A stretch of 64,000 nt of DNA, taken from assembly GCF_034044635.1 (NCBI RefSeq), contig NZ_JAXCLX010000005.1:1-64000 (forward strand), read 5' to 3'. Of the stretch, positions 28,271 through 37,358 are shown one piece after another. This stretch comes from Dongia rigui. GTDB taxonomy: Bacteria; Pseudomonadota; Alphaproteobacteria; Dongiales; Dongiaceae. The notes under the pieces are model-generated. The model had not been told where the DNA came from. It saw nothing but the letters and a program-made list of their open reading frames with translations, and did not search any database. The position numbers were made by a program, and so were the translations under genes. The stretch's first letter is position 1. Each line of letters starts with the position of its first letter.

Positions 28271-28299
28271 TTGATCACTGCGTGCCGATTTGCTATTCC
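28271..28299 (+). promoter_or_regulatory. Possible tRNA-Leu promoter
   Basis: TTGATC (28271-28276) and TATTCC preceded by TGC (28294-28299) are spaced by 17 bp in the lipB/tRNA divergent gap. The -10 match is poor, so this is only a candidate. It would start transcription about 45 bp before the tRNA. Confidence 0.3.
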
Positions 28300-28351
28300 C
28301 CGCCGCGCTGTCTGGCAAGGGTTCTCGTGATCCTTGGCCTGGAGATTATGT

Positions 28352-28436
28352 GCGGTCGTGGCGGAATTGGTAGACGCGCAGCGTTGAGGTCGCTGTGGGG
28401 CAACCCGTGGAAGTTCGAGTCTTCTCGACCGCACCA
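28352..28436 (+). tRNA. tRNA-Leu (anticodon GAG), CCA encoded
   Basis: The acceptor strand GCGGTCG (28352-28358) pairs with CGACCGC (28426-28432), followed by discriminator A and an encoded CCA (28434-28436). The D arm contains AATTGGTAGACGCG. The anticodon stem CAGCG/CGCTG closes the loop TTGAGGT, giving anticodon GAG for CUC and CUU. A long variable arm (TGGGGCAACCCG), typical of class II tRNA-Leu, and a T loop TTCGAGT are visible. Length is 85 nt. Confidence 0.95.
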
Positions 28437-28544
28437 TAATCTTCTCAATCATGGGGCCCTCACGCGGCCCGCTATCTTCCTGAATTGAAACTCAAAAAAT
28501 CGGACTTCTCCCCCTCTTTGGGTGGCGTCGCCAAAACCCTTGGC

Positions 28545-28577
28545 TATAATCCCGGCGCATTAACGATCCGCGCCGGG
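28545..28577 (+). promoter_or_regulatory. -10 element and palindrome before maeB
   Basis: A perfect TATAAT (28545-28550) is followed at once by CCCGGCGC (28551-28558) and its complement GCGCCGGG (28570-28577) around an 11-base loop. No good -35 is placed 17 bp upstream. The palindrome would overlap the transcription start or form a 5' hairpin, so it could be an operator or an mRNA leader structure for maeB. Confidence 0.5.
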
Positions 28578-28615
28578 TTGAGATAGGCGCTTTTGAGTAT
28601 CTTTTGAGGGCAGGC

Positions 28616-30919
28616 ATGGCGGACGACAGCATCAGAGCGGGGGCCCTCGATTATCACCGGAACCCCAAGCCCGGCAAAATCGCCATCGCCGCCACCAAGC
28701 CGCTGGCCAACCAGCGCGACCTCGCTTTGGCCTATTCGCCGGGTGTCGCCGCCGCTTCCGAAGCGATCGCTGCCGACCCAGCCACCGCCGCCGACTATAC
28801 CAGCCGCGGCAATCTCATCGCCGTCGTGACCAACGGCACCGCGGTGCTGGGCCTGGGTGCCATCGGGCCCTTGGCCGCCAAGCCGGTGATGGAGGGCAAA
28901 GCCGTCCTCTTCAAGAAATTCGCCGATATCGACGTCTTCGATATCGAGATCAATGAGACCGATCCCGACAAGCTGGTCGACATCATCGCTAGCCTGGAAC
29001 CCACCTTCGGCGGCATCAACCTTGAAGACATCAAGGCGCCGGAATGCTTCGAGGTTGAAGGCAAGCTCAAAGAGCGGATGAAGATCCCGGTCATGCATGA
29101 CGACCAGCATGGCACGGCCATCGTCGTCGCTGCGGCCCTCATCAACGCGCTTGAAGTGGTGGGGAAGAAGATCGGCGACGTGAAACTGGTGACGTCCGGT
29201 GCGGGTGCTGCGGCTCTTGCCTGCCTCGATCTCCTCGTGGCGCTCGGCCTCTCCCCGGCCAATGTCACCGTGACTGATATCGTCGGTGTCGCCTATGAAG
29301 GCCGCACCGAGTTGATGGATCCGAGGAAAGCCAAATACGCACGCAAGACTGACGCGCGCACACTCGCCGATGCGATCAAGGATGCCGACGTGTTCCTGGG
29401 CCTCTCCGCGCCGCGCGTGCTGAAGCCGGAAATGGTGGCCGAGATGGGCGCGCGCCCGATCATCTTCGCGCTCGCCAATCCGACGCCCGAGATTCTGCCC
29501 GAAGAAGTGAAGGCGGTACGGCCTGACGCGCTCATCGCCACCGGCCGCTCCGACTATCCCAACCAGGTCAACAACGTCCTCTGCTTCCCGTTCATCTTCC
29601 GCGGTGCGCTGGATGTGGGGGCGACACAAATCAACGAGGCGATGAAGGTCGCCTGCGTCTACGCCATTGCGAAGCTGGCACGTGCCGAAAGTAGCGACAT
29701 CGTCGCCTCCGCCTATGGCGGACTGGAAATGCAGTTCGGCCCGGAATTTCTGATCCCGAAGCCCTTCGACCCGCGGCTCATCGTCGAACTGGCGCCGGCG
29801 GTGGCGCGGGCGGCGATGGACAGCGGCGTCGCCACGCGCCCGATCACCGATTGGGATGCCTATCGCGCCGGGCTTGAGCAATTCGTCTTCCGCTCAGGGC
29901 TGGTGATGAAGCCGGTCTTCGAGCGGGCGCGCGCCGACAAGCGCCGCCTGGTCTATGCCGAGGGCGAAGAAGAGCGGGTCCTGCGCGCCGTGCAATCGGT
30001 GGTCGACGAGCGCCTGGCCTATCCCATCCTGGTCGGCCGCCGTTCCGTGGTCGAGCGCCGCATCGAGAAGATCGGCCTGCGCCTCACCGAGGGCCGCGAT
30101 TACGAGCTCTGCGATCCAGAAGGCGACCCGCGTTATAACGATTACTGGAATTTCTATCTTCTCCTCACCGAGCGTCGTGGCGTCACGCCGGATTCGGCGC
30201 GCACATTGGTGCGCACACGAAACACCCTCATCGCCTCGCTGATGGTGCGCCGGGGCGAAGCCGACGCGCTCATCTGCGGCACGGTCGGGCGGTTTGAGCG
30301 GCATCTCGGCTACGTCAATGAAGTGATCGGCCGCAAGGCCGGCGTCAAAGCCTATTCGACGCTGACGGCTGTGTTGCTGACGTCCGGCACCTTCTTCATC
30401 ACTGATACCGAAGTGACGCATAACCCGACCGATGAGGAAGTCGCCGAAAGTGCGGTCATGTCGGCAGCCTGGCTGCGCCGCTTCGGCATCGCGCCCAAGG
30501 CCGCTTTGTTGTCGCATTCCAATTTCGGCAGCTCGGATTCCGAATCCGCCCGCAAGATGCGCCGTGCCTTGGGCCTTATCCTGCAGCGCGACCCGGAACT
30601 GGAGGTCGAAGGCGAGATGAAGGGCGATTCCGCCGTATCGGAGACGGTGCGGGAGCGGCTCTTCCCGTCGTCGCGGTTGAAAGGCCGCGCCAATCTGCTG
30701 GTCATGCCGAATCTCGACGCCGCCAACATCACGCTCAACCTGCTGCGTCTCTTGGGCGAGGGCCTGTCGATCGGCCCGATCCTGCTTGGGACCAATCTTC
30801 CGGCCCATATCGTGTCGCAGAGCATTTCCGTGCGCGGCCTGATCAATATGAGCGCCGTCGCCGCCGTCGAGGCCCAGGACAAGAAGTCCCGCGAGACAGC
30901 AAGCCATGGCCGGCCCTGA
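28616..30919 (+). CDS. maeB: NADP-dependent malic enzyme with phosphotransacetylase-like domain
   Basis: MaeB oxidatively decarboxylates malate to pyruvate and makes NADPH. The 767 residues comprise a malic enzyme part (about 1-430: [27 protein letters not shown], the NADP loop [14 protein letters not shown]) and a phosphotransacetylase-homologous part (about 440-767), which in this class is regulatory and senses acetyl-CoA. ATG 28616 is preferred to TTG 28604 because the family begins [15 protein letters not shown] here. The 3' end overlaps mgtE by 14 bp. Confidence 0.94.
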   Translation: MADDSIRAGALDYHRNPKPGKIAIAATKPLANQRDLALAYSPGVAAASEAIAADPATAADYTSRGNLIAVVTNGTAVLGLGAIGPLAAKPVMEGKAVLFKKFADIDVFDIEINETDPDKLVDIIASLEPTFGGINLEDIKAPECFEVEGKLKERMKIPVMHDDQHGTAIVVAAALINALEVVGKKIGDVKLVTSGAGAAALACLDLLVALGLSPANVTVTDIVGVAYEGRTELMDPRKAKYARKTDARTLADAIKDADVFLGLSAPRVLKPEMVAEMGARPIIFALANPTPEILPEEVKAVRPDALIATGRSDYPNQVNNVLCFPFIFRGALDVGATQINEAMKVACVYAIAKLARAESSDIVASAYGGLEMQFGPEFLIPKPFDPRLIVELAPAVARAAMDSGVATRPITDWDAYRAGLEQFVFRSGLVMKPVFERARADKRRLVYAEGEEERVLRAVQSVVDERLAYPILVGRRSVVERRIEKIGLRLTEGRDYELCDPEGDPRYNDYWNFYLLLTERRGVTPDSARTLVRTRNTLIASLMVRRGEADALICGTVGRFERHLGYVNEVIGRKAGVKAYSTLTAVLLTSGTFFITDTEVTHNPTDEEVAESAVMSAAWLRRFGIAPKAALLSHSNFGSSDSESARKMRRALGLILQRDPELEVEGEMKGDSAVSETVRERLFPSSRLKGRANLLVMPNLDAANITLNLLRLLGEGLSIGPILLGTNLPAHIVSQSISVRGLINMSAVAAVEAQDKKSRETASHGRP

Positions 30920-32327
30920 GGTCGAGAAGCCGACCGGGGAAGAGGACCGTCCGACAATCGTCGAGACGGTGGACGAGGAAGAGCTTTACGGCCCGTCCGA
31001 GGAATTGCTGGAGAATATCAACGCCGCACTCGCCGCCGGCGATATTCCCGTGGTCGAATCGCTCATCGAGCCACTGCATCCGGCCGATGTCGCCGATCTC
31101 ATCGAGCATCTGGAACCGGAACAGCGCAAGCTCTTCCTCGACATCACCCGCCATGCCCTCGAAGCCGAGACCATCTCGCATCTTGATGAGGCCTTGCGCG
31201 AGGAAGTGGTCGACCAGATGGCACCGGCGGAACTGGCCGAGGTCGTCACCGAACTCGACACCGACGATGCCGTCGATTTGTTGGAAGATCTTGATGCCGA
31301 CACGCAACAGCAGGTGCTGGACAGCCTGCCGGCCGAGGACCGCGCCTATCTCGAACAAGGCCTGACCTTCCCGGAGGACAGCGCCGGCCGCCTGATGCAG
31401 CGCGAGCTGGTCGCCATCAGCGACCAATGGAATGTCGGCGAAACGGTGGATTATCTCCGTAACGCCGAAGACCTGCCGGATGATTTCTACGACCTTTATA
31501 TCGTCGATGCAGATAAGAAGCCGGTGGGCTCGGTGCCGCTGTCGCGTGCCATGCGCTCGAAGCGCGACATCAAGCTGACCGACGTCATGGACGAAGAACT
31601 GCGCCTCGTTCCCGTCGATACCGACCAGGAAGCCGTCGCCTATCTCTTCCGTCAATATGGCCTGGTCTCCGCACCGGTGGTCGATGGCGACGGGCGCCTC
31701 ATCGGCGTCATCACGGTTGACGACGTGGTGCGCGTCATCGACGAGGAGGCCGAGGAAGACCTCCTCAACATCGTCGGCGTGTCGGATACCGACTTTCATG
31801 CGCCGGCCTACAAGACCGCTTTCCTGCGCGTACGTTGGCTGGTGGTGACCCTGGTCAATACACTCATCGCCAGTTTCGTCATCTCGCGCTTCGAAGGCAC
31901 CATCGGGCATTACCCGGCGCTCGCCGTCCTCATGCCCATCACGGCGGCGATGGGCGGCAATGCCGGCGTGCAGGTCATCACGGTGACCGTGCGCGCGCTC
32001 GCCACCCGCGACATCACGCCCAATTCCAATGTCATGCGCCTCATCTCCAAGGAATTGGCGGTGGGTCTCATGAACGCCGTGGTCTTTGCCATCATCCTGG
32101 GTGCCGTGGGTGGCTATTGGTTCGGCCATATCGGCCTGGGCTTCGTCCTTGGCGGCGCCATGATCTTCAACATGGTCTGGGCGGGCTTTGCCGGCACGGT
32201 GATCCCGCTCGTCATGGACCGCATCGGCCTCGATCCCGCGACCGGTGCCGGGCCATTCCTCACCACCACCACAGACTGCCTCGGCTTCTTCGCCTTCCTT
32301 GGGTTGGCGACCTTGTTCCTGACCTGA
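30906..32327 (+). CDS. mgtE: Magnesium transporter MgtE
   Basis: MgtE is a homodimeric Mg2+ channel gated by cytosolic Mg2+. The 473 residues contain the N-domain (about 35-140), a CBS pair (about 140-265, with LIGVITVDDVVRVIDEEAEE), the plug helix and five membrane helices (about 290-470, including PITAAMGGNAGVQVITVTVR, the pore signature). It overlaps maeB by 14 bp in another frame, suggesting co-transcription. No M-box riboswitch was seen. Confidence 0.94.
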   Translation: MAGPEVEKPTGEEDRPTIVETVDEEELYGPSEELLENINAALAAGDIPVVESLIEPLHPADVADLIEHLEPEQRKLFLDITRHALEAETISHLDEALREEVVDQMAPAELAEVVTELDTDDAVDLLEDLDADTQQQVLDSLPAEDRAYLEQGLTFPEDSAGRLMQRELVAISDQWNVGETVDYLRNAEDLPDDFYDLYIVDADKKPVGSVPLSRAMRSKRDIKLTDVMDEELRLVPVDTDQEAVAYLFRQYGLVSAPVVDGDGRLIGVITVDDVVRVIDEEAEEDLLNIVGVSDTDFHAPAYKTAFLRVRWLVVTLVNTLIASFVISRFEGTIGHYPALAVLMPITAAMGGNAGVQVITVTVRALATRDITPNSNVMRLISKELAVGLMNAVVFAIILGAVGGYWFGHIGLGFVLGGAMIFNMVWAGFAGTVIPLVMDRIGLDPATGAGPFLTTTTDCLGFFAFLGLATLFLT

Positions 32328-32427
32328 AGGGGTGGCAGGATGCCACTCACCAACATCTAAAAACTCGCCATGCCCGGGCCCAGCGTTGATTCCGTTGGCC
32401 GGGCATCCATTCTCTCAAGCGGCACCA

Positions 32428-32460
32428 GTGGATCCCCGGGTCTTCGCCCGGGGATGACGA
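32428..32460. repeat. Palindromic intergenic repeat, single unit
   Basis: GTGGAT is followed by a perfect stem CCCCGGG/CCCGGGG around TCTTCG and then ATGACGA. It is one half-unit of the composite element seen at 36856-36946 and 45574-45686, in the mgtE-ivd gap. It could also form a terminator-like hairpin for the upstream gene, but the bases after it are A-rich rather than T-rich on the plus strand. Confidence 0.75.
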
Positions 32461-32487
32461 GAAAAAAAGATCGTGGGAGAAACGCGC

Positions 32488-33651
32488 ATGACATTCCCAA
32501 CTCTCGATTTCGATCTCGGTGAAACCGCTGATGCGTTGCGCGAAAGCGTCGCCGCCTTCGCCGCGTCGGAGATTGCGCCGCGTGCCGATGCGATTGACCG
32601 CGAGAATGATTTCCCGGCCGACCTGTGGCGCAAACTCGGTGATATGGGCCTGCTCGGCATCACCGTGGAGCCTGAATATGGCGGTTCCGGCATGGGTTAT
32701 CTGGAACACGTCATCGCGATGGAAGAAATCAGCCGCGCCTCGGCAGCCGTCGGCCTTTCCTATGGCGCCCACAGCAATCTCTGCGTCAACCAGATCCGTC
32801 GCAACGGCAACGAGGCGCAGAAACGCCGCTATCTTCCTGGCCTCGTCGATGGCAGCAATGTGGGTGCTCTCGCCATGAGCGAACCGGAGGCCGGCTCCGA
32901 CGTCGTTTCCATGCGCCTCAAAGCCGATCCGGCACCCGGTGGTTTCGTGCTCAATGGCGCCAAGATGTGGATCACCAACGGGCCGGACGCCGACACGCTC
33001 ATCGTCTATGCCAAGACCGATATCGCGGCTGGCCCCCGTGGCATCAGCGCCTTCATCGTCGAGAAAGGCGACAAGGGCTTCTCCCGCGCCCGCAAGCTCG
33101 ACAAGCTCGGCATGCGCGGCTCGAACACGGGCGAACTCATTTTCGAGAATTGCTTCCTGCCCGCGGAACGGCTGCTGGGCACCCTCAACGGCGGTGTCCG
33201 CGTTCTCATGAGCGGCCTCGATTACGAACGCGCCGTGCTCTCCGGTGGTCCCTTGGGCATCATGCAGGCCTGCCTTGATCTGGTGATCCCCTATGTCCAT
33301 ACCCGGCGCCAATTCGGCCAGCCGATCGGCACCTTCCAGCTGATGCAGGCCAAGATCGCCGACATGTACACGCAAGCGAGTGCTGCCCGCGCCTATGTCT
33401 ATGCGGTTGCCAAGGCCTGCGACAAGGGCCGGACCACGCGCAAGGACGCCGCCGGCGCTATCCTGTTTTCGGCAGAAAAAGCCACATCTTTGGCACTCGA
33501 TGCCATTCAATGCCTGGGTGGCAACGGCTATATCAACGACTACCCGGCCGGGCGACTCTTACGCGATGCCAAGCTCTATGAGATCGGCGCCGGCACCTCG
33601 GAAATCCGCCGCATGCTGATCGGCCGCGAGTTGTTTGAAGAAACCGCCTGA
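32488..33651 (+). CDS. ivd: Isovaleryl-CoA dehydrogenase-like acyl-CoA dehydrogenase
   Basis: The FAD enzyme oxidises isovaleryl-CoA in leucine breakdown. The 387 residues show acyl-CoA dehydrogenase signatures [14 protein letters not shown] and [20 protein letters not shown]. The catalytic base is in [14 protein letters not shown], Glu247, the position characteristic of isovaleryl-CoA dehydrogenase rather than the C-terminal Glu of most relatives. ATG 32488 follows GGGAGAAACGC. Methylcrotonyl-CoA carboxylase is not adjacent, which is unusual but not rare. Confidence 0.85.
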   Translation: MTFPTLDFDLGETADALRESVAAFAASEIAPRADAIDRENDFPADLWRKLGDMGLLGITVEPEYGGSGMGYLEHVIAMEEISRASAAVGLSYGAHSNLCVNQIRRNGNEAQKRRYLPGLVDGSNVGALAMSEPEAGSDVVSMRLKADPAPGGFVLNGAKMWITNGPDADTLIVYAKTDIAAGPRGISAFIVEKGDKGFSRARKLDKLGMRGSNTGELIFENCFLPAERLLGTLNGGVRVLMSGLDYERAVLSGGPLGIMQACLDLVIPYVHTRRQFGQPIGTFQLMQAKIADMYTQASAARAYVYAVAKACDKGRTTRKDAAGAILFSAEKATSLALDAIQCLGGNGYINDYPAGRLLRDAKLYEIGAGTSEIRRMLIGRELFEETA

Positions 33652-33678
33652 AAGACCTTGTTGCCAAGAGGTTGTGCC

Positions 33679-33864
33679 ATGGCTCTCGAGATGCGCAGCG
33701 AATGCGAGAAATGCGCGCGGCTCCTGCCGTATGATGCGTCCGACGCATACATCTGCTCCTATGAATGCACTTGGTGCGGCCCTTGCACCCACGCTATGAA
33801 TCACATCTGCCCCAATTGCGGCGGCGATCTGCAGCGCCGCCCCATGCGAAAGAAGGACGATTGA
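33679..33864 (+). CDS. DUF1272 cysteine-rich small protein
   Basis: This 61-residue protein has eight Cys at residues 9, 12, 26, 30, 33, 36, 44 and 47 in CxxC-type pairs, ending CPNCGGDLQRRP. It fits the DUF1272 family of presumed zinc-binding proteins of unknown function. ATG 33679 is used because the family begins MALEMRSECE; a TTG at 33658 is possible. It lies between ivd and ridA with spacings of 27 and 4 bp, so it is probably in the same operon. Confidence 0.88.
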   Translation: MALEMRSECEKCARLLPYDASDAYICSYECTWCGPCTHAMNHICPNCGGDLQRRPMRKKDD

Positions 33865-33868
33865 GACC

Positions 33869-34249
33869 ATGCCGCGTCAGCTGATTTCCTCCGGTTCCGC
33901 CTTTGAAAAAGTTGCCGGCTATTCCCGCGCCGTGGTCGATGGCGATTGGATCTTCGTGTCCGGCACGACCGGCTTCGACTATGCCAAGATGAGCATCTCC
34001 GACGATGTCATCGAACAGACCCACCAGACGTTCCGCAATATCGAAGCGGCGCTGAAACAGGCGGGGTCGAGCCTGAAGGACGTCGTTCGTGCCCGTTACA
34101 TCATCGTCAACCCGGCGGATTGGGAAAAAGTGGCGCCGGTGTTCGGCCAGTATTTCGGCGAGGTGCGTCCGGCCTCGACCGCCATCATCTGCGGCCTGGT
34201 CGATCCCAAGATGAAGATCGAGATCGAAGTCACCGCCAAGCGCCAGTAA
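33869..34249 (+). CDS. RidA/YjgF-family enamine/imine deaminase
   Basis: RidA proteins hydrolyse reactive 2-aminoacrylate and related enamines released by PLP enzymes. The 126 residues contain VSGTTGFDYA, ALKQAGSSLKDVVRARYIIV, Arg100 in RPASTAIICG and Glu118/Glu120 in KIEIEVTA, corresponding to the substrate-binding Arg and nearby Glu of the active group. It is closer to the RidA-like subgroups than to E. coli RidA itself. It starts 4 bp after the DUF1272 gene. Confidence 0.88.
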   Translation: MPRQLISSGSAFEKVAGYSRAVVDGDWIFVSGTTGFDYAKMSISDDVIEQTHQTFRNIEAALKQAGSSLKDVVRARYIIVNPADWEKVAPVFGQYFGEVRPASTAIICGLVDPKMKIEIEVTAKRQ

Positions 34250-34260
34250 AGGTTACCCCT

Positions 34261-34935
34261 ATGCCCACCGTCCTCATCACCGGCGCCAATCGCGGCATCG
34301 GTCTGGAACTCACCCGCCAATATGCATCTGCCGGCTGGGACGTCATCGCCTGTTGCCGCAAGCCGAAGGAGGCGGGCGAGCTGACGGCGTTGAAGGTCGA
34401 GGTCAAGGCCTTGGACGTGGCCGATGCCGCGTCGATCAAGACGCTGGCGACCGATCTCAAGGGCCGCTCTATCGACGTGCTGCTCAATAATGCCGGCATC
34501 CTCGGCCGCCGCATCGGCTTCGGGCACGCCGAACCGGATGAGTTTCTGGAGCTTCAGCGCGTGAATGCGCTGGCGCCGCTATTGATAGCCGAAGCCTTCG
34601 TTGCGCACGTGACGGCGTCCGGGCAGAAGAAAATCGCCGCCATCACCAGCGGCCTCGCGTCGATCACCAATGTGAATGATGCCGCCTCCTATGCCTATCG
34701 CGCCTCGAAGGCGTCGCTCAACATGGTGATGCGCAAGCTGGACTATGATCTCAAGGATCGCGGCATTGTTGCCGCTGCGATCAGCCCGGGTTGGGTGCAG
34801 ACCGATATGGGCGGCACCGACGCGGCACTCAAGGTCGAAGACAGTGCCGCCGGCATCATCAAGGTGATTGCCGGTCTGGATGCGGCCAAGGGCGGCGGCT
34901 TCTTCGGCTACGATGGTGAAACGATCCCCTGGTGA
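34261..34935 (+). CDS. SDR-family oxidoreductase (C-factor-like)
   Basis: The 224-residue protein is a classical-type SDR with TGANRGIG (residues 7-14), LLNNAGILG, a Ser in ITSGLAS and an intact YRASK catalytic motif, then ISPGWVQTDMGG. Overall it resembles CsgA/C-factor-like and carbonyl-reductase-like SDRs. It starts 11 bp after ridA and ends 7 bp before the next gene, consistent with one operon from ivd onward. Substrate unknown. Confidence 0.85.
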   Translation: MPTVLITGANRGIGLELTRQYASAGWDVIACCRKPKEAGELTALKVEVKALDVADAASIKTLATDLKGRSIDVLLNNAGILGRRIGFGHAEPDEFLELQRVNALAPLLIAEAFVAHVTASGQKKIAAITSGLASITNVNDAASYAYRASKASLNMVMRKLDYDLKDRGIVAAAISPGWVQTDMGGTDAALKVEDSAAGIIKVIAGLDAAKGGGFFGYDGETIPW

Positions 34936-34942
34936 TGCAGAC

Positions 34943-35548
34943 ATGACGGCCGGCCCGATCGAATTCTATTTCGACTTCTCCTCGCCCTATGGCTATCTCG
35001 CCGCTCACAGGATCGAGGAGGTCGGCGCCGAGTTTGGTCGCGACGTTCTGTGGCGGCCCATTCTGCTGGGCGCGGTCTTCAAGGCGAGCGGCCAGTCGCC
35101 GCTGGTGAGCCAGCCTTTACGCGGACCATATCACAAGCACGATCTGCTGCGCACGGCACGGCGGCAGAAGCTGCCCTTCCGCTTTCCTGATGATTTCCCG
35201 ATGGCGACCATCGCTGCGGCCCGCGCCTTCTATGTGCTCGATGCCAGCGCGCCCAAGGATGCCAAACGCCTTGCTCTGGCGTTGTTTGATACCGCTTTCA
35301 GCCAAGGCATCAATATCAGCGCCACGGCCACCGTCCTCGATGTTGCCGAGAAGTGCGGCCTCGACCGCGTCGCGATCGAAGCCGGCATCGCCGACAATAC
35401 CGTGAAGCAGCGCCTCAAGGCCGAGACGGACGGCGCCATCGACCGCAATATCTTCGGCTCCCCCTTCTTCGTCGTCGATGGCGAGATGTTCTGGGGCAAT
35501 GACCGTATCCCCGATCTCAAGGACTGGCTGCGGACCGGCGGCTGGTAA
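34943..35548 (+). CDS. 2-hydroxychromene-2-carboxylate isomerase-like (DsbA/GST-kappa fold)
   Basis: The 201-residue thioredoxin-fold protein has EFYFDFSSPYGYLAAHRIEE at the start, with Ser14 in the catalytic position of NahD-type isomerases, and the C-terminal FGSPFFVVDGEMFWGNDR. The family isomerises 2-hydroxychromene-2-carboxylate with glutathione in naphthalene breakdown, but many members sit outside aromatic pathways, as here. ATG 34943 is 7 bp after the SDR stop. The real substrate is not known. Confidence 0.85.
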   Translation: MTAGPIEFYFDFSSPYGYLAAHRIEEVGAEFGRDVLWRPILLGAVFKASGQSPLVSQPLRGPYHKHDLLRTARRQKLPFRFPDDFPMATIAAARAFYVLDASAPKDAKRLALALFDTAFSQGINISATATVLDVAEKCGLDRVAIEAGIADNTVKQRLKAETDGAIDRNIFGSPFFVVDGEMFWGNDRIPDLKDWLRTGGW

Positions 35549-35568
35549 CCCACACAGGACAAGACATC

Positions 35569-36843
35569 ATGCTCGACCAAAAGCTTGCTGCCGACATCAT
35601 CGCCGCTGTTGCTGCCGGGTTCGACCGTCAACTTGAAGAGACCATGGCGCTGACACGCCTGCCGTCACTGCGCGGGCAGGAGGCGACGGCGCAGGATTTC
35701 ATGGCAGGGCATTATCGCGACCGTGGCTTGTCGGTCGATCATTGGCAGATCAATGTCGCCGATATCGAGCATTTGCCTGGCTTCTCGCCGGTGGCGGTCT
35801 CCTATGACAATGCCTTTAACGTGGTGGGCACGCATCGCCCGCGCGAAAAAAAGGGTCGTTCGCTCATCATGAACGGCCATATCGACGTGGTGCCGACCGG
35901 CCCCGCCGATCTCTGGACGCGGCCGCCTTTCGATTCCTACATCACGGGTGACTGGCTCTATGGCCGGGGTGCCGGTGACATGAAGGCCGGCCTCTATGGC
36001 TGCCTCGCTGCCTTCGATGCGCTGGATCGCTTGGGTCTGCGCCCAGCGGCCGAAGTCTATCTGCAATCGGTCGTCGAGGAGGAGTGCACCGGCAACGGGG
36101 CGCTCGCCTGCCTGCAGCGCGGCTACCGGGCCGAGGCGGCAATCATCCCGGAACCTTCGGGCGATTCGGTGATGCTGGGCCAGCTCGGCGTCATGTGGTT
36201 CCAGGTGAAGGTGCGTGGGCGCCCGACCCATGTCGGCCATGCCGGCACAGGTTCCAACGCCATCGAGGCGGCCTTCCCGATCGTCGCCAAGCTGCATGAG
36301 CTGGAGGAACGCTGGAACAGCGAGAAACACGCGCTCTGGGAAGGCCACAAGCATCCCATCAATTTCGTCGTCTCGCGCATCGAAGGCGGTGATTGGACAT
36401 CGAGTGTGCCGGCCTGGTGCACCTTCGACATGCGTATCTCCTTCTATCCGGGCATGGAGCTTGCGCGCGTGCGCCGCGACGTGGAGGAAACGGTGCGGGC
36501 AGCCGCCAGCGGGCATCCGTTCCTTGCCAACAACCCGCCGGAGATCGTCTATCACGGCTTCCAGGCCGAACCCTATGTGGTGAAGAACGCCGATGCGGCG
36601 ATGTCCTGCCTCGAGGCCGCGCATCGCCAGGTCTACGGTGCCGATCTCCCGAAGATCTTTGCCACCGCCACGACGGACGCCCGCTTCTTCGGCCTCTATG
36701 CCGACACACCGGCTCTCGTCTACGGTCCCGTCTCCGAGGATTATCACGGCTTTGACGAACGCGTCTCGGTGAGCTCGCTGAAGAACGTCACGGCCGGCAT
36801 GGCCGTCTTCCTCGCCGATTGGTGCGGGGTGGAGAAGAAGTGA
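35569..36843 (+). CDS. M20-family deacylase (ArgE/DapE-like)
   Basis: The 424-residue metallopeptidase-fold enzyme has the metal-binding segments NGHIDVVPTGP, GAGDMKAGLYG and EEECTGNGAL, with the Asp and Glu ligands intact, and a dimerisation domain between about 195 and 310 (VKVRGRPTHVGH). ArgE/DapE-type deacylases remove N-acyl groups from amino acids. It follows the isomerase by 20 bp. Likely substrates are N-acyl amino acids or carbamoyl derivatives; the exact one is not determinable. Confidence 0.86.
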   Translation: MLDQKLAADIIAAVAAGFDRQLEETMALTRLPSLRGQEATAQDFMAGHYRDRGLSVDHWQINVADIEHLPGFSPVAVSYDNAFNVVGTHRPREKKGRSLIMNGHIDVVPTGPADLWTRPPFDSYITGDWLYGRGAGDMKAGLYGCLAAFDALDRLGLRPAAEVYLQSVVEEECTGNGALACLQRGYRAEAAIIPEPSGDSVMLGQLGVMWFQVKVRGRPTHVGHAGTGSNAIEAAFPIVAKLHELEERWNSEKHALWEGHKHPINFVVSRIEGGDWTSSVPAWCTFDMRISFYPGMELARVRRDVEETVRAAASGHPFLANNPPEIVYHGFQAEPYVVKNADAAMSCLEAAHRQVYGADLPKIFATATTDARFFGLYADTPALVYGPVSEDYHGFDERVSVSSLKNVTAGMAVFLADWCGVEKK

Positions 36844-36855
36844 CGCCAACCAAAC

Positions 36856-36946
36856 CGTCATGGTCGGCGTAGGCCGACCATCCACGAGTTTGCATTAGAC
36901 CAACAGAAAACAAGTCGTGGATCCTCGGCCTTCGCCGAGGATGACG
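36856..36946. repeat. Composite palindromic intergenic repeat (two hairpin units)
   Basis: The element begins CGTCAT and ends ATGACG. Inside are GGTCGGC/GCCGACC (36862-36879, loop GTAG), ATCCACGAGTTTG, a spacer, CAAGTCGTGGAT, and CCTCGGC/GCCGAGG (36923-36940, loop CTTC). It lies in the gap between two convergent genes and is a second copy of the element at 45574-45686 with different stem sequences. Confidence 0.85.
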
Positions 36947-36975
36947 AATTTACTTAGCCGAGAAGGCGCGTAGCC

Positions 36976-37326
36976 TTACGGCAGCAGGATATAGGTCTTC
37001 CTGACCGTCTCGTGGATCTCCCACACGCCGAGGCTGTCAGCGGGGAAATAGAGCGCGTCGCCGGCGTTGATCTCGATCACCTGGCCGCTCGAGGCGCGGA
37101 AGGTGGCGCGGCCGCTGATGAAATGGGCGAATTCCGCCTTGCGGATCTGGCGGTTCCATTTGCCCGGCGAGCATTCCCAGATGCCGAAATCTGGCTCCTT
37201 CCCCTTCTCAGTGGGCGACACGCCGCGCAGCTGCGCGACCGGCTCGCCCAAGGGTTCGGCGACCTTGCCCCAGTCTTCGAGGGCCGCCGAGGAAAGACCG
37301 GCGGTGTTGGCAAGGCGCTTAATCAT
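36976..37326 (-). CDS. Cupin-domain protein
   Basis: This 116-residue single-domain cupin has a beta-barrel core from FGIWECSPGKWNRQIRKAEF through FISGRATFRASSG to INAGDALYFPADSLGVWEIH. It resembles the EutQ/ureidoglycine-type DUF861 cupins. The usual His-rich metal motif is weak (only the C-terminal WEIHE His is near the right place). The gene points opposite to the M20 deacylase. Function unknown. Confidence 0.8.
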   Translation of the reverse strand: MIKRLANTAGLSSAALEDWGKVAEPLGEPVAQLRGVSPTEKGKEPDFGIWECSPGKWNRQIRKAEFAHFISGRATFRASSGQVIEINAGDALYFPADSLGVWEIHETVRKTYILLP

Positions 37327-37358
37327 CTTGGGGAACTCCTGAAGGAAGGCGGATTGGT

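Noticed and set aside
30880-30906. M-box (magnesium) riboswitch before mgtE
   Set aside because: mgtE overlaps the end of maeB, leaving no room for a leader, and no such motif is visible upstream.
28616-30919. Separate phosphotransacetylase gene in the 3' half of maeB
   Set aside because: The reading frame is continuous and the domain pairing is the normal MaeB architecture; it is not a fusion unique to this genome.
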